From Larkinella rosea (GTDB lineage Bacteria > Bacteroidota > Bacteroidia > Cytophagales > Spirosomataceae), in contig NZ_RQJO01000008.1 in assembly GCF_003858635.1 (NCBI RefSeq), forward strand, positions 1,178,001-1,242,000: a DNA stretch of 64,000 nucleotides, read 5' to 3'. Under the pieces are notes generated by a model. The model worked only from the letters and a program-made list of their open reading frames with translations, was not told the origin of the DNA and did not search any database. Each line of letters starts with the position of its first letter. The first letter of the stretch is position 1. Positions 16,076-25,001 of this stretch are shown here, one piece after another. The position numbers were made by a program, and so were the translations under genes.

Positions 16076-17266
16076 AATCGGCCGGATGCCGGATTTGCGG
16101 ACGTCGGCGACGACGATAAACCGGTAGCGGGGGTCTTTGTCAAACGAATCTTTTGAGTTGCGGTAATGCCGCTGGGCGCGTTGGCGGGCTTCCGTAAATA
16201 GTTTTTGCGAGGCTTTTTGACGACGAAACGATCTGATTTTTCGTAAATCCAGGTCGCCGATCATCGAGGTTTCCAGACAGGCCAGGTCCTTGTGTTCGGC
16301 ATCACGGTAATAGCCCAGCACGCAGTGGTCGGCCATCAGCACCAGAACCGGGTCGATGTGAATGGAGCGAAGCACCGACGCCATCAGCACCATGCCGTCT
16401 ACGCAATTGGCCTGCCGGTTGTTCCAGGTCTGGTCGATTGTCCGAATCCGCTGGCTGTAGAGATTCTGTGATACGCCGGTGCTCGAATTGGTCGAGATCG
16501 AACTGTAGCGAATGCCGCGTTTCTGGAGCGCAAACCAGATCGAAAAAACCTGATCGTCGACGCGTTTTTTATCGCCCATCTGATACCCATCGAAACCGTC
16601 CACAATATCGGTTTGCAGCGCCTGGGTCAACACCTCGTCCACCACCGGATCGTCTTCGTTGATGTAAGCCACGTACATGTAATTCAGGTCCAGATCACCG
16701 GTACCGGTTTCGTCGTCTTCCCAGTAATAGGGGCAGTCGTTGACCGAACGCATCGTGGCAACAACCGTCCGATGCCCCACTTTTTCGTTGTCGATGTAGG
16801 TAGTCACCGTAAAATTGACCGGTGTCGGTTGCAGCAGACCGCGCAGCTTTTCAAAATTCCACAGAATCCGGGGCGTAATTTCGTAGTCTCTGCCTTCCTC
16901 CCGCATCGTTCCTTCAAAAACCGTGGCCTCGCTGAAAGGTGTTGCGCCGACTTCCACCCGAACTGGTTTATTGAGGCCCGGATTATAAACCTGAACCGCC
17001 ACATTTCCGTCGCCATCGCCCAGTTTATACGTTTGTTTTTTGGGAGTTGTCGTGGCCCGAGCCAGCAAATAGGAGGGAAAAAGTTGCTGTTCCATACCGA
17101 CCACAACCGAAACTCGCTGCCGGGTTTCCGGTGCGGCATTGGTGGAAGAGGACGACGAATGAGCAAGTACCTCGGCAGTGATTTCGACAGGGGCCAACTG
17201 CGAAAAACCGACCGAAGAAAACAAATAAAATACACTAAATGCTAGTGCATTACGTAATAATGTCAT
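16067..17266 (-). CDS. Secreted transglutaminase-like protein
   Basis: A 399-aa protein with a signal peptide (ALAFSVFYLFSSVGFSQ). After a ~200-residue beta-rich N-terminal part, the segment TWNNRQANCVDGMVLMASVLRSIHIDPVLVLMADHCVLGYY has the Cys (about residue 289) and His (about 312) spacing of transglutaminase-like or papain-like domains, where the Cys-helix is followed by a His strand. The third catalytic residue could be the Asp/Glu of KDLACLET. Periplasmic or exported; substrate unknown. The C-terminal end is basic. No close promoter box found. It stands alone, convergent with the small lipoproteins. Confidence 0.65.
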   Translation of the reverse strand: MTLLRNALAFSVFYLFSSVGFSQLAPVEITAEVLAHSSSSSTNAAPETRQRVSVVVGMEQQLFPSYLLARATTTPKKQTYKLGDGDGNVAVQVYNPGLNKPVRVEVGATPFSEATVFEGTMREEGRDYEITPRILWNFEKLRGLLQPTPVNFTVTTYIDNEKVGHRTVVATMRSVNDCPYYWEDDETGTGDLDLNYMYVAYINEDDPVVDEVLTQALQTDIVDGFDGYQMGDKKRVDDQVFSIWFALQKRGIRYSSISTNSSTGVSQNLYSQRIRTIDQTWNNRQANCVDGMVLMASVLRSIHIDPVLVLMADHCVLGYYRDAEHKDLACLETSMIGDLDLRKIRSFRRQKASQKLFTEARQRAQRHYRNSKDSFDKDPRYRFIVVADVRKSGIRPIGR

Positions 17267-17398
17267 TTTAGGAAAGGCAGTTACGATATATTATACGGTC
17301 GGCTACGCGAATTAACAAATTATTACGATTGGAGTCAATAGGTAATATCTCCTCCGTCTCAACATTTTTTTGTACTATTGTGCGGTTTTTAAAATGGT

Positions 17399-17773
17399 AT
17401 GCGCACCGTCCTGGCTTACGTCCTGCTGATTGCCACCCTGCTGCCCAGTTTCAGCCAGTGGGGAACGATTGCGTATTACCATGTCAACAAAGACTACATT
17501 GCCAGTGTCCTCTGCGAAAATCGCGCCAAACCGGAGCTGCATTGCGACGGGCAATGTTACCTGGCCAAACGCCTGACCGCCCAACAGAAACAACAGGACA
17601 AGGCCACCACCGAACGCGTTCAGAAAACGCCGGATTTTCAGCTGTATTGCCACATTGAGGTGCCGTTTTCATTCCAGCCGGCTAGCCAAAACCGCTCGGC
17701 CGATTTGCCGGATTATCTGCTGAAAACGTACCCATCTCCACTTTTGTATTTACTGCAGCCCCCTCAGGTTTAA
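17399..17773 (+). CDS. Small secreted CX9CX3C protein (copy A), likely metal-related
   Basis: A 124-aa protein with an N-terminal hydrophobic segment ending SFSQWG. It carries Cys39, Cys49 and Cys53 (VLCENRAKPELHCDGQCYLAKRL), then a charged helix (AQQKQQDKATTERVQ). A paralogue with identical cysteine spacing lies at 22337-22714. Proteins with this signature are common in Bacteroidota beside TonB receptors of metal-uptake loci; three cysteines suit copper binding, but function is not established. First gene of the probable copper cluster, 108 bases ahead of the TonB receptor. Confidence 0.7.
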   Translation: MRTVLAYVLLIATLLPSFSQWGTIAYYHVNKDYIASVLCENRAKPELHCDGQCYLAKRLTAQQKQQDKATTERVQKTPDFQLYCHIEVPFSFQPASQNRSADLPDYLLKTYPSPLLYLLQPPQV

Positions 17774-17881
17774 GGGTTCGGGGACACCGCCGTGCGGTTT
17801 GTGTCGCCTTGCCCGATTCATTCGACCACTGGATGTCGTCCATTGGTTCGTCATTTAATTTGATCAAACCTGAACTTACTC

Positions 17882-20248
17882 ATGACTTTTTTATACCGGC
17901 TCATTGCTGCGGTTTTCGTGGTAATGACACCCTTTCGGGCGTTGTCCCAAATGACTATTCAAGGCACTATTTTTGATGCCAAAACCAAAGAGCCCCTGGC
18001 GGGGGTGACGGTTTCGTCGGATGATCATAAAACCGGTACCGTTACGGATGCCAACGGCCGGTTTTCGTTCCAGACAGCCACCGAAAAATTGCTGATTTCG
18101 GCGGTCGGTTTTCAGTCGCAGGAACTGGAACCGTCGGAAAAACCGCTGCACATCGCGCTGGAACCCGCCGTGGAAAACCTGCAAACGATTGTCATTACCG
18201 CCAACCGCGAAGCGCAGAAACGAACCGAAGCGCCCGTGGCCATTTCCCGGCTTTCGCCCACCTTAATTGATGAAACCAAGCCGACGTTGCTGAGTGATCT
18301 GATCAATAAAACACCGGGGGTGGTGATGCTCAATTACAACAACGAGCAGCACGGCATGGGCATCCGGCAGCCGTTCGGCACCAATGCTTACTTCCTGTAC
18401 CTCGAAGACGGTCTGCCGATCCGGCCGATGGGCGTTTTTAACCACAACGCGCTAATCGAAATGAACATTTTCACCATCAGTTCGGTAGAGGTCGTGAAAG
18501 GTCCGGCTTCGTCGCTTTACGGGCCGGAAGCTGTCGGGGGAGCGATCAATTTCATTACGCAGCGACCCACGGCGGTGCCGACATTTCGGGTGGGTATTCA
18601 GGGCGATCAGTGGCATTACGGCCGCATTCAATACGGTGGGGGCGGTATGCTGACCAAAAAGCTGGGCGTTTACGCGGGCGGTTTTTTTGCCCGGCAACGC
18701 AATGGCTGGCAAACCCGCTCCGACTACGACAAGGTGTCGTTCAACGGCCGGGCCGAGTACGCCTTTACGGGCCGGACGCGCCTGACGGGCACATTTTCGT
18801 ACAACGATTACTACTCGCAAACCGGCGGCAGTGTCGACAGCATTGCGTTTTACAACCGCCAATATACTTCGACCTCCGATTTTACGTACCGAAAAGTGAA
18901 AGCCATCCGCTCCCGGTTGACGCTCGATCACCAATGGAAAAACGGTTCCGAAAGTTTCGTTACGGCGTTCTACCGCGACAATTCAATTGGCCAGAATCCG
19001 AGTTACGGCATTCGCTGGACGAGTGGCGCCACGAAAGCGACGGGTCAGATCAACGTCAATGCTTTCACCAGTTACGGGCTGGTTGCCCAGCACAGCCAGC
19101 GGCTGCCGTTCTGGAGTAGCCGATTGCTGGCCGGGCTGGTCGTTGACGAGTCGCCGACAACGTACAACGCGTATCAGATCGACCTGGAAGCCCGGTTGCG
19201 GCCCGATAAAAAATCGGTGGAACAGTATAAACTGGTTCAGGAACGCCCTGATCTTCAGTTAGCTGATTATTCCGCCGATGTTCACAACTCGGCGGTTTAT
19301 GCGCAATTGGATTTGAATCCATTGCCTGCGCTGCGGATTTCGCTGGGCGGGCGGTTCGACCGGATGGCGTTTGATTACGACAATTACCTGGATAAAAGTA
19401 CCGGTCGAAAAGACTACAGCCGGTTTACGCCTAAAATCGGTTTGACGTATGATCTGGGCCACGATCGGGGCTTGTACGCGAATTACAGTCAGGGTTTTTC
19501 ACCACCGGTTCTGACCTCGGTTTTTACCAAACGCGTCAACGTTCAGCCGGGCGATCCACTGTTTTATTACAACCTGCAACCAGCGTATTTCAACAACTAC
19601 GAAGTGGGCGGCTGGGCCTCGTTCCTGAACCGGAAAGTGTACGTCGATGTGGCGTTTTACCAGATGGATGGTCGCAACGAATTGCTCAACATTCGCCTGC
19701 CTGATAACAGCACCGATTACCAGTCGGCGGGCCAGACGCTGCACCGGGGCGTTGAGTACAGTTTGACGTATCGTCCGTCGAGCCAGTGGTTTTTCCGGTT
19801 TGGCGGTACCAATTCCGTCCACCGGTTTGTCGATTTTGCGTTGAGCAACCGCGCGTCGGATGCTCTGAAAAACGTAAATGGATTCGATATGCCGCAGGCT
19901 CCGCGCTGGGTGGCCAACACCGAACTGACTTATAAGCCGCGCTGGGCGAAGGGCTTCCGGATTTCGGCGGAATGGCAGCGGATCAGTTCGTGGTATCAGA
20001 ACCAGGTCAATACGGTTTCGTACAACGACCGGGGCGCGTTCGGTGGGCGGGGCATCAGCGTCGTCAACCTGCGGGCCGGGTATGCGCTGAAGCGGTTTGA
20101 GGTGTTTGCCAACCTGATGAATGCCACCAACGAACTCTACGCGACCTCGGCGACGCGGGGCAACAACGCCACCGACCGCACGACCTACACGCCCGCGGCT
20201 CCGCGGACGCTGGTGGGCGGGATTCAGTACAATTTTTCAAAACAATAG
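17882..20248 (+). CDS. TonB-dependent receptor of the probable copper cluster
   Basis: A 788-aa outer-membrane receptor. Order: signal peptide (to ALSQ), carboxypeptidase-regulatory-like beta domain (IQGTIFDAKTKEPLAGVTVSSDD, residues ~25-105), plug (VITANREAQKRTEAPVAISRLS to GGAINFITQRP, with the typical SSVEVVKGPASSLYGPEAVGG), then a 22-strand barrel ending in aromatic-rich LVGGIQYNFSKQ. The length is typical of siderophore/metallophore receptors rather than ~1000-aa SusC proteins, and no SusD follows. Neighbours (MbnP-like and MbnH-like proteins) suggest copper or a copper chelate as substrate; this is inference from context. Confidence 0.85.
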   Translation: MTFLYRLIAAVFVVMTPFRALSQMTIQGTIFDAKTKEPLAGVTVSSDDHKTGTVTDANGRFSFQTATEKLLISAVGFQSQELEPSEKPLHIALEPAVENLQTIVITANREAQKRTEAPVAISRLSPTLIDETKPTLLSDLINKTPGVVMLNYNNEQHGMGIRQPFGTNAYFLYLEDGLPIRPMGVFNHNALIEMNIFTISSVEVVKGPASSLYGPEAVGGAINFITQRPTAVPTFRVGIQGDQWHYGRIQYGGGGMLTKKLGVYAGGFFARQRNGWQTRSDYDKVSFNGRAEYAFTGRTRLTGTFSYNDYYSQTGGSVDSIAFYNRQYTSTSDFTYRKVKAIRSRLTLDHQWKNGSESFVTAFYRDNSIGQNPSYGIRWTSGATKATGQINVNAFTSYGLVAQHSQRLPFWSSRLLAGLVVDESPTTYNAYQIDLEARLRPDKKSVEQYKLVQERPDLQLADYSADVHNSAVYAQLDLNPLPALRISLGGRFDRMAFDYDNYLDKSTGRKDYSRFTPKIGLTYDLGHDRGLYANYSQGFSPPVLTSVFTKRVNVQPGDPLFYYNLQPAYFNNYEVGGWASFLNRKVYVDVAFYQMDGRNELLNIRLPDNSTDYQSAGQTLHRGVEYSLTYRPSSQWFFRFGGTNSVHRFVDFALSNRASDALKNVNGFDMPQAPRWVANTELTYKPRWAKGFRISAEWQRISSWYQNQVNTVSYNDRGAFGGRGISVVNLRAGYALKRFEVFANLMNATNELYATSATRGNNATDRTTYTPAAPRTLVGGIQYNFSKQ

Positions 20249-20252
20249 CGGT

Positions 20253-20287
20253 TCCGAAAACCGTAAACAGCATACCGAAAACCTTAC
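20253..20287. repeat. Heptamer-repeat element
   Basis: Five consecutive 7-mers (TCCGAAA, ACCGTAA, ACAGCAT, then ACCGAAA, ACCTTAC) in the 44-base gap between the TonB receptor and the BNR protein. Nearly the same word set as at 16034-16075. Confidence 0.55.
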
Positions 20288-20292
20288 TTTTT

Positions 20293-21489
20293 ATGAAAAA
20301 CAGTATTCTCATTGCCGCCATTCTGTTGTTTGGATTTGCCGAGCGGCCCGCCAAAGAAATCCGGCTTTCGAACCCGCAGTTTGTGGGGGCAACCCCGCGC
20401 CTGACCACCGATCACCGGAACAATCCGGTGTTGAGCTGGACGGAAAAAGAAGGCGAAAAGGTGCATTTTTATTTTGCCGTATCGGAAGATGGTGGTCGGA
20501 CATTTGGCGAGAAAAACCGGGTGAATTCCCCGGCAGTTTTTTCGACCCACGCCGAAGGCATGCCGAAGGTGGCTTTCAAGAAAGACGGTACTATTCTGGC
20601 CACTTTTGAAGTGTCTCGCCCAACCGCCGAGGCCCCGCGCGCGGGAGATTTGCTGTTTGTTACTTCCACCGACGGTGGCCAAACCTGGACCGAACCCAAA
20701 GCCGTTCACCGCGATGTAACGGCGGGCAAAGGCCACTCGTTCAGCAACCTGAACCGCCTGCCCAATGGCGAAATCGGGATTGCGTGGCTGGACGAAAAAG
20801 CCGCCAGCAAAGAAGGCCGAACCGTGAAATTTACCCAGACCCTGGCGGGTGGCGGTTTTGGCAAGGAAGTGCTGGTGGACGACAACGCCTGCCAGTGCTG
20901 CCGGACCAACGTGTTTGTCGATACGAAAAACCAGGTTCACATTGCGTACCGCGATTTGCTGGACGACGGTGCGCGGGACATCAGCCACGCGGTTTCGGCC
21001 GACGGCGGAAGGACGTTCACCAGCCCAAAAGTGGTTTTTAACGATCAGTGGAAAGTGAATGCCTGTCCGCATACCGGCCCCGACGTGGCGCAGGTGGGCA
21101 ATGATCTGTTCGTGACCTGGTTTTCGGGGGGCGAAAAAACGCCCGGTATCAAACTGGCGAAGCTGGGTTCGACGCAACTGGTTTCGGGGATCATTTCCGA
21201 GCGCACTAAACACCCGCAGGTGGCTTCGGTCAACGGGCAACTGGTCTGGGTCTGGGACGAATCGATGGAACTGAAAAACGCGGCTGGTGAGAGCCGGTTT
21301 ATTTCGCGGATCGGCATGCGAAAGATTGTCAACGGCACGGCTTCACCGATTACTTATCTGACACCAACGGACGTAAATGCGGTTTTTCCGGTTTTGCTGG
21401 CGACCAAAAAAGGACTTTTAGTCGCCTATGAACAGCAGAAAAACCAGCAAAACAGCGTTATAGTGAGCAGATGGATTGATTCCTTTTAA
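20293..21489 (+). CDS. BNR-repeat (sialidase-fold) protein with CxCC motif
   Basis: A 398-aa secreted propeller. Asp-box repeats are evident: SEDGGRTFGEK, STDGGQTWTEP, SADGGRTFTSP. Between blades lies DDNACQCCRTNVFVD, a CxCC motif, and later WKVNACPHTGPDVA adds a further Cys near His. Databases often call such proteins exo-alpha-sialidase, but the Arg triad of true sialidases cannot be assigned, and the cysteine set recurs in a paralogue at 36399-37463. Cys-rich placement within a probable copper cluster suggests a metal-binding propeller. It starts 44 bases after the receptor and is followed 12 bases later by the MbnP-like gene: one operon. Confidence 0.72.
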   Translation: MKNSILIAAILLFGFAERPAKEIRLSNPQFVGATPRLTTDHRNNPVLSWTEKEGEKVHFYFAVSEDGGRTFGEKNRVNSPAVFSTHAEGMPKVAFKKDGTILATFEVSRPTAEAPRAGDLLFVTSTDGGQTWTEPKAVHRDVTAGKGHSFSNLNRLPNGEIGIAWLDEKAASKEGRTVKFTQTLAGGGFGKEVLVDDNACQCCRTNVFVDTKNQVHIAYRDLLDDGARDISHAVSADGGRTFTSPKVVFNDQWKVNACPHTGPDVAQVGNDLFVTWFSGGEKTPGIKLAKLGSTQLVSGIISERTKHPQVASVNGQLVWVWDESMELKNAAGESRFISRIGMRKIVNGTASPITYLTPTDVNAVFPVLLATKKGLLVAYEQQKNQQNSVIVSRWIDSF

Positions 21490-21501
21490 GCAACGTTGAC
21501 T

Positions 21502-22308
21502 ATGAAAAACTCCCATTTTCTTTCGGCTATGAGCACTATGCTGTTTGTCCTGCTGTTGATTGCCTGTCACAATGATCCGCTGGAGCCGGAATATGGTACG
21601 GTTCAACTGAAATTCGATAACGTAGTCGGAACCAGTGATTTGAAACTCGATTCGGCCACCTATACCAACGGCAGCGGAGAGCCTTTTTCGGTCTCGAAAC
21701 TGAACTATTTTGTCAGTAATATCAAGTTGAAAAAAGCAGATGGCTCATCGTATGTCGTGCCGCAGGACAGCAGTTATTTTCTGGTGATGGAAAACAATGC
21801 GGCATCCCAGTCGATCATGTTGCACAATGTCCCCGCCGGTACCTATACGGGAATCGACTTTGTGGTGGGAGTTGACAGTCTCCGGAATACGATGGACATC
21901 GGAAAACGGACCGGCGCATTGGACCCCGGTGGTGCGGCTGCTGGCATGTACTGGGACTGGAATTCCGGTTACATTTTCCTGAAACTGGAAGGCACGTCGG
22001 CCAAAGCGCCGGTGGATGCGACCGGAAGCCGGAACTTTATGTACCATATCGGGTTATTTGGCGGGTATAAAACCAAAACGATCAATAATCTGAGAACCAT
22101 TCAGTTATCGTTCAATACCAAACCGGCTCAGGTCGTGATGTACGGAAAAACCGGTATTCAGATCAAGGCGGATGTGTTGAAACTGTTCGACGGCGTCAAA
22201 CCGCTCAGTATTGCGAAGAATCCGGACATCATGGTGTCAGATTCATCTCGTAACGTCGCCAATAATTACGCGACGATGTTCAGTGTCGGTACGGTTCAGG
22301 TTGAATAA
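21502..22308 (+). CDS. MbnP-like copper-binding lipoprotein
   Basis: A 268-aa lipoprotein (SPII signal MLFVLLLIACHND). The MbnP-family core is recognisable: VQLKFDNVVG at the start, SKLNYFVSNIKLKKADGS, then MYWDWNSGYIFLKLEG with Trp151 and Trp153, and NFMYHIGLFGGY. Established knowledge: in methanotroph MbnP a Trp is oxidised to kynurenine by the di-heme enzyme MbnH, creating a Cu(I) site. An MbnH-like gene lies two genes downstream, so the same chemistry is plausible. ATG 21502 is chosen over a TTG two codons earlier. A GC-rich hairpin follows the stop. Confidence 0.8.
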   Translation: MKNSHFLSAMSTMLFVLLLIACHNDPLEPEYGTVQLKFDNVVGTSDLKLDSATYTNGSGEPFSVSKLNYFVSNIKLKKADGSSYVVPQDSSYFLVMENNAASQSIMLHNVPAGTYTGIDFVVGVDSLRNTMDIGKRTGALDPGGAAAGMYWDWNSGYIFLKLEGTSAKAPVDATGSRNFMYHIGLFGGYKTKTINNLRTIQLSFNTKPAQVVMYGKTGIQIKADVLKLFDGVKPLSIAKNPDIMVSDSSRNVANNYATMFSVGTVQVE

Positions 22309-22310
22309 AG

Positions 22311-22328
22311 CACGGACTAAAGTCCGTG
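22311..22328. repeat. Short perfect hairpin between mbnP-like gene and CxxxC gene
   Basis: CACGGACT (22311-22318) and AGTCCGTG (22321-22328) are perfect complements around two A bases. There is no T-run behind it, so it is more likely an mRNA-stability or repeat-type hairpin than a terminator. Confidence 0.5.
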
Positions 22329-22336
22329 GGTAAGTT

Positions 22337-22714
22337 ATGCGGAAATTGCTTCTATTTAGCTGGTTATGTGCCGTTTTGCTGCCGACGTTCAGTCAGTGGG
22401 GAACGATTGCGTATTTCCAGCTTAACAAGGAGTACATCGCCCGGGTTTTGTGCGAAAACCGCAATCGCCCGGAGCTTCACTGCAACGGGCAGTGTTACCT
22501 CGCCAAACGACTGAAAGCGCAGCAGGAAAAACAGGATCAACAAACCACCGAACGGGTGCAGAATACGCCCGTTTTTCAACTGTATACAGAACCGCTTTTG
22601 CGGTTTACTTTCCTGCCTAAGGCGCCGGTTCTGCGCACAAAAACCAGCTTCATTTATCAGCTTTTTTCCTATTCGGCGCCCTTAGCCGATGTCCTGCATC
22701 CGCCCTGTCAGTAA
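22337..22714 (+). CDS. Small secreted CX9CX3C protein (copy B)
   Basis: A 125-aa paralogue of the 17399 protein: same length, same signal region ending TFSQWGTIAYF, and Cys39, Cys49, Cys53 in VLCENRNRPELHCNGQCYLAKRL at the same positions. The N-terminal ~75 residues are strongly conserved between the copies while the C-terminal tails differ. It begins 28 bases after the MbnP-like gene. Two copies flanking the receptor, BNR and MbnP genes suggest two sub-operons that each start or end with this component. Likely an exported copper-handling protein; function not established. Confidence 0.7.
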   Translation: MRKLLLFSWLCAVLLPTFSQWGTIAYFQLNKEYIARVLCENRNRPELHCNGQCYLAKRLKAQQEKQDQQTTERVQNTPVFQLYTEPLLRFTFLPKAPVLRTKTSFIYQLFSYSAPLADVLHPPCQ

Positions 22715-22840
22715 AACAAAATCAACCATCAATCGAAGGGCTACTGACCGTGCCAATGCGGTCAGGCGGTACGCTTTTCGCCGGTTTTGCCGGTAAAAAG
22801 CACGGGGATTTTTGTTTTTCTGATCAATCACTGGGTATCA

Positions 22841-23308
22841 ATGAAGAATGATAAGAGTACGGTTTTAGCAATCGGTTTTCTGTTTTTATTCAACTGGGCT
22901 TGTGAATCCAACAAACAAGCCGAAACGCATCATCACCACCAACCGGATTCTTCCATTCAGACGGCGCTGCCGGGACCGGTTGCCGAGCTGGAAAAGGATG
23001 TACTGGCAATACACGATAGTCTGATGGACCGAATGAGCGAGATGATGCAACTTCAGGAAGATGTTTCGTTAAAACTGCAAAAAGCTGGTGGACAGACCCA
23101 AGAACGCGGTTTGCAGATTCTTCAACAATTGAAAGAAACCGACGAACGCATGACGGACTGGATGCACCACTACAAGGGGGATACGTTACCGCAACTCGAT
23201 GAGAAAAATGGCGTGGCCTATTTAAAAGGTCAGCAGGCAAAAGTGAACAAGTTGAGCCAGCGGATGCGGAAAAGCATGGCGGACGCGCAAACGTATCTGA
23301 AAGAATGA
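22841..23308 (+). CDS. His-rich helical lipoprotein
   Basis: A 155-aa lipoprotein from ATG 22841 (signal VLAIGFLFLFNWACES). Right after the lipid Cys comes AETHHHHQP, a four-His run near the membrane anchor, then a long amphipathic helical body (PVAELEKDVLAIHDSLMDRMSEMMQLQEDV ... WMHHYKGDTLP ... MRKSMADAQTYL), probably coiled coil, rich in Met and His. The family is usually annotated as hypothetical or viral A-type-inclusion-like in Bacteroidota. Its position between the CxxxC protein and the MbnH-like gene, and the His/Met content, suggest metal binding; this is inference. Confidence 0.6.
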   Translation: MKNDKSTVLAIGFLFLFNWACESNKQAETHHHHQPDSSIQTALPGPVAELEKDVLAIHDSLMDRMSEMMQLQEDVSLKLQKAGGQTQERGLQILQQLKETDERMTDWMHHYKGDTLPQLDEKNGVAYLKGQQAKVNKLSQRMRKSMADAQTYLKE

Positions 23309-23415
23309 GACCAATTGGGCAAATCGGGTAACAATTGGCATGCTTTTGGAAATGACCAGGAAGTCCGTCATACGTTAATGTTCGTCCGGACGTTTTAATG
23401 TAGTAAATTAGCGTT

Positions 23416-23425
23416 CCAAATTTGG
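23416..23425. promoter_or_regulatory. 10-bp palindrome upstream of the MbnH-like gene
   Basis: CCAAATTTGG is a perfect palindrome 18 bases before ATG 23444. It may be a regulator site, but no protein can be named. Confidence 0.3.
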
Positions 23426-23443
23426 GAGTAGAGGTAGATTGAT

Positions 23444-24538
23444 ATGACGCGTTGGCAACATGCGGGAATAGTAGCGGCCATTGTTTTTTACGGCTTCGCA
23501 ATCGGCTGTCAGAACGATTCCGGGAAGAGCGATCCAAAACCGGAACCCAAACCGGTTGAGTTTAAAGCGACGCCCTATAAGTGGACAAAACCGACCAATT
23601 TTGAAGAACCGCATTACGATTTTACTAAAAATCCACTGACAGTAGAAGGTGTTGCGCTGGGGAAAACGTTGTTTTACGACGGTATTCTGTCGCGCGATGG
23701 GAAGATTACCTGTGCTTTTTGCCATTCTCCCTTTGCCGGTTTTGCCCATACTGATCATCCGCTGAGCCACGGCATTAACGATAAAATTGGTACCCGCAAT
23801 GTCCCCGGAATCGAGAACGTAGCCTGGAAACAGGCGTTTTTCTGGGATGGCGGCATTGTCGACCTGGACTTATTGCCCATTTCGCCGATTCAGAATCCGG
23901 TCGAAATGGGCGATTCCCTGGCGAATGTATTGAAGAAAGTGCGGGCGAGCGGGCAGTATCCGGCGCTCTTCAAAGCGGCTTTCGGAACGGAAGAAGTAAC
24001 GACCGAGCGGTTTCTGAAAGCTTTGTCGCAGTTTATGCTGACGATGGTTTCGGCCACCTCCCGGTACGATAAATACGTTCGGAAAGAAGCCGGGGCAACG
24101 CTGACCGACCAGGAATTGCGCGGAATGACCTTATTCAAGCAGAATTGTTCGGGCTGTCACGCGGGCGAACAGTTTACCGACCAGAGCTACCGGAACAACG
24201 GATTACGGATGCAACTCGCTAACAGTAAGGACTTTGATTTGGGACGGTATCAGATTACACTCAACCAGGACGACTACAACAAATTCCGGGTGCCGAGTCT
24301 GCGGAATGTTGAACTGACTCCGCCCTACATGCACGACGGCCGCTTCACGACGCTGGAAAAAGTGCTGGATCACTACATGAATGACGTTCAGGATACGCCC
24401 CAACTGGATCCGTTGTTGAAGAAAAACGGAAAAACCGGGTTCACCTTTACCACCAACGAAAAGGCGGACATTGCGGCTTTCCTGCGCACCCTGACCGACA
24501 GCGATTTTATGAAAGATCGCCGTTTTCAGCCGGATTGA
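23444..24538 (+). CDS. Di-heme cytochrome c peroxidase / MbnH-MauG-like lipoprotein
   Basis: A 364-aa protein with an SPII-type signal (VFYGFAIGCQND). Two haem c sites: CAFCH at 90-94, followed by SPFAGFAHTDHPLSHG, and CSGCH at 235-239, followed by AGEQFTD. The spacing and VPSLRNVELTPPYMHDGRFTTLEKVL end are those of the bacterial CcpA/MauG superfamily. Members next to MbnP genes act as MbnH, oxidising a Trp of MbnP to kynurenine to make a copper site; the neighbouring MbnP-like gene here supports that assignment over a peroxide-detoxifying role. Last gene of the cluster, followed by the convergent merC-like gene. Confidence 0.8.
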   Translation: MTRWQHAGIVAAIVFYGFAIGCQNDSGKSDPKPEPKPVEFKATPYKWTKPTNFEEPHYDFTKNPLTVEGVALGKTLFYDGILSRDGKITCAFCHSPFAGFAHTDHPLSHGINDKIGTRNVPGIENVAWKQAFFWDGGIVDLDLLPISPIQNPVEMGDSLANVLKKVRASGQYPALFKAAFGTEEVTTERFLKALSQFMLTMVSATSRYDKYVRKEAGATLTDQELRGMTLFKQNCSGCHAGEQFTDQSYRNNGLRMQLANSKDFDLGRYQITLNQDDYNKFRVPSLRNVELTPPYMHDGRFTTLEKVLDHYMNDVQDTPQLDPLLKKNGKTGFTFTTNEKADIAAFLRTLTDSDFMKDRRFQPD

Positions 24539-24554
24539 TCAGGAAAGGGTGTTG

Positions 24555-24935
24555 TTAATGCGTGTGCCGCAGCCGGTGAAGCCGGATGTTGGTCAGGTGC
24601 GTCAGAACCAGTCCTAAAGAGGCTGCGTAACCGAGGTATTCAAACGTTTCGCTCACCTCTTCCAGAATAATGGCAACGGCAAAAACGCTCAGGAAAAACC
24701 ACAAACTGGCTTTGATGGCGGGTGTGGTAAAGTGCCGGGTGGCAAAATAAACCGCCACGATGTTGACGCCAATGAAAATGTAATCGAGGCTCAGGTAGCC
24801 AAACCGCACTGTATCGTTAGCCAGAAACGACGAAGAAACCAGTAAAACGGGCGTGATCAGGCAATGAATGATGCACAATACCGATCCACTGATGCCGATG
24901 TAATCCGCCTTTCTGTTTAACACTTCCAGTTTCAT
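24555..24935 (-). CDS. MerC-family membrane protein
   Basis: A 126-aa, four-helix membrane protein from ATG 24935. The MerC hallmark is present in the first helix: YIGISGSVLCIIHCLITPVLL (Cys and HC pair). The C-terminus ends HRLRHTH, a His-rich tail. Established knowledge: MerC domain proteins transport mercury in mer operons, but the many stand-alone Bacteroidota homologues lie beside Fur-family boxes and zinc genes. It is divergent from a lipoprotein gene over a shared operator-like region, supporting metal regulation. The open frame continues upstream to 25355, but that part crosses the other gene and is spurious. Confidence 0.75.
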   Translation of the reverse strand: MKLEVLNRKADYIGISGSVLCIIHCLITPVLLVSSSFLANDTVRFGYLSLDYIFIGVNIVAVYFATRHFTTPAIKASLWFFLSVFAVAIILEEVSETFEYLGYAASLGLVLTHLTNIRLHRLRHTH

Positions 24936-25001
24936 AATTTCTTTGTTGCCTCGATGAACACTGCAAAATAAACGGATGATTTTGTACCGATCAAGATTAT
25001 T

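Noticed and set aside
20284-21240. 318-codon minus-strand frame opposite the first BNR gene
   Set aside because: Antisense shadow; the plus-strand frame has the signal peptide, Asp boxes and operon position.
20293-21489. True exo-alpha-sialidase
   Set aside because: Asp boxes alone show only the propeller fold. No Arg triad or Tyr/Glu nucleophile pair could be placed.
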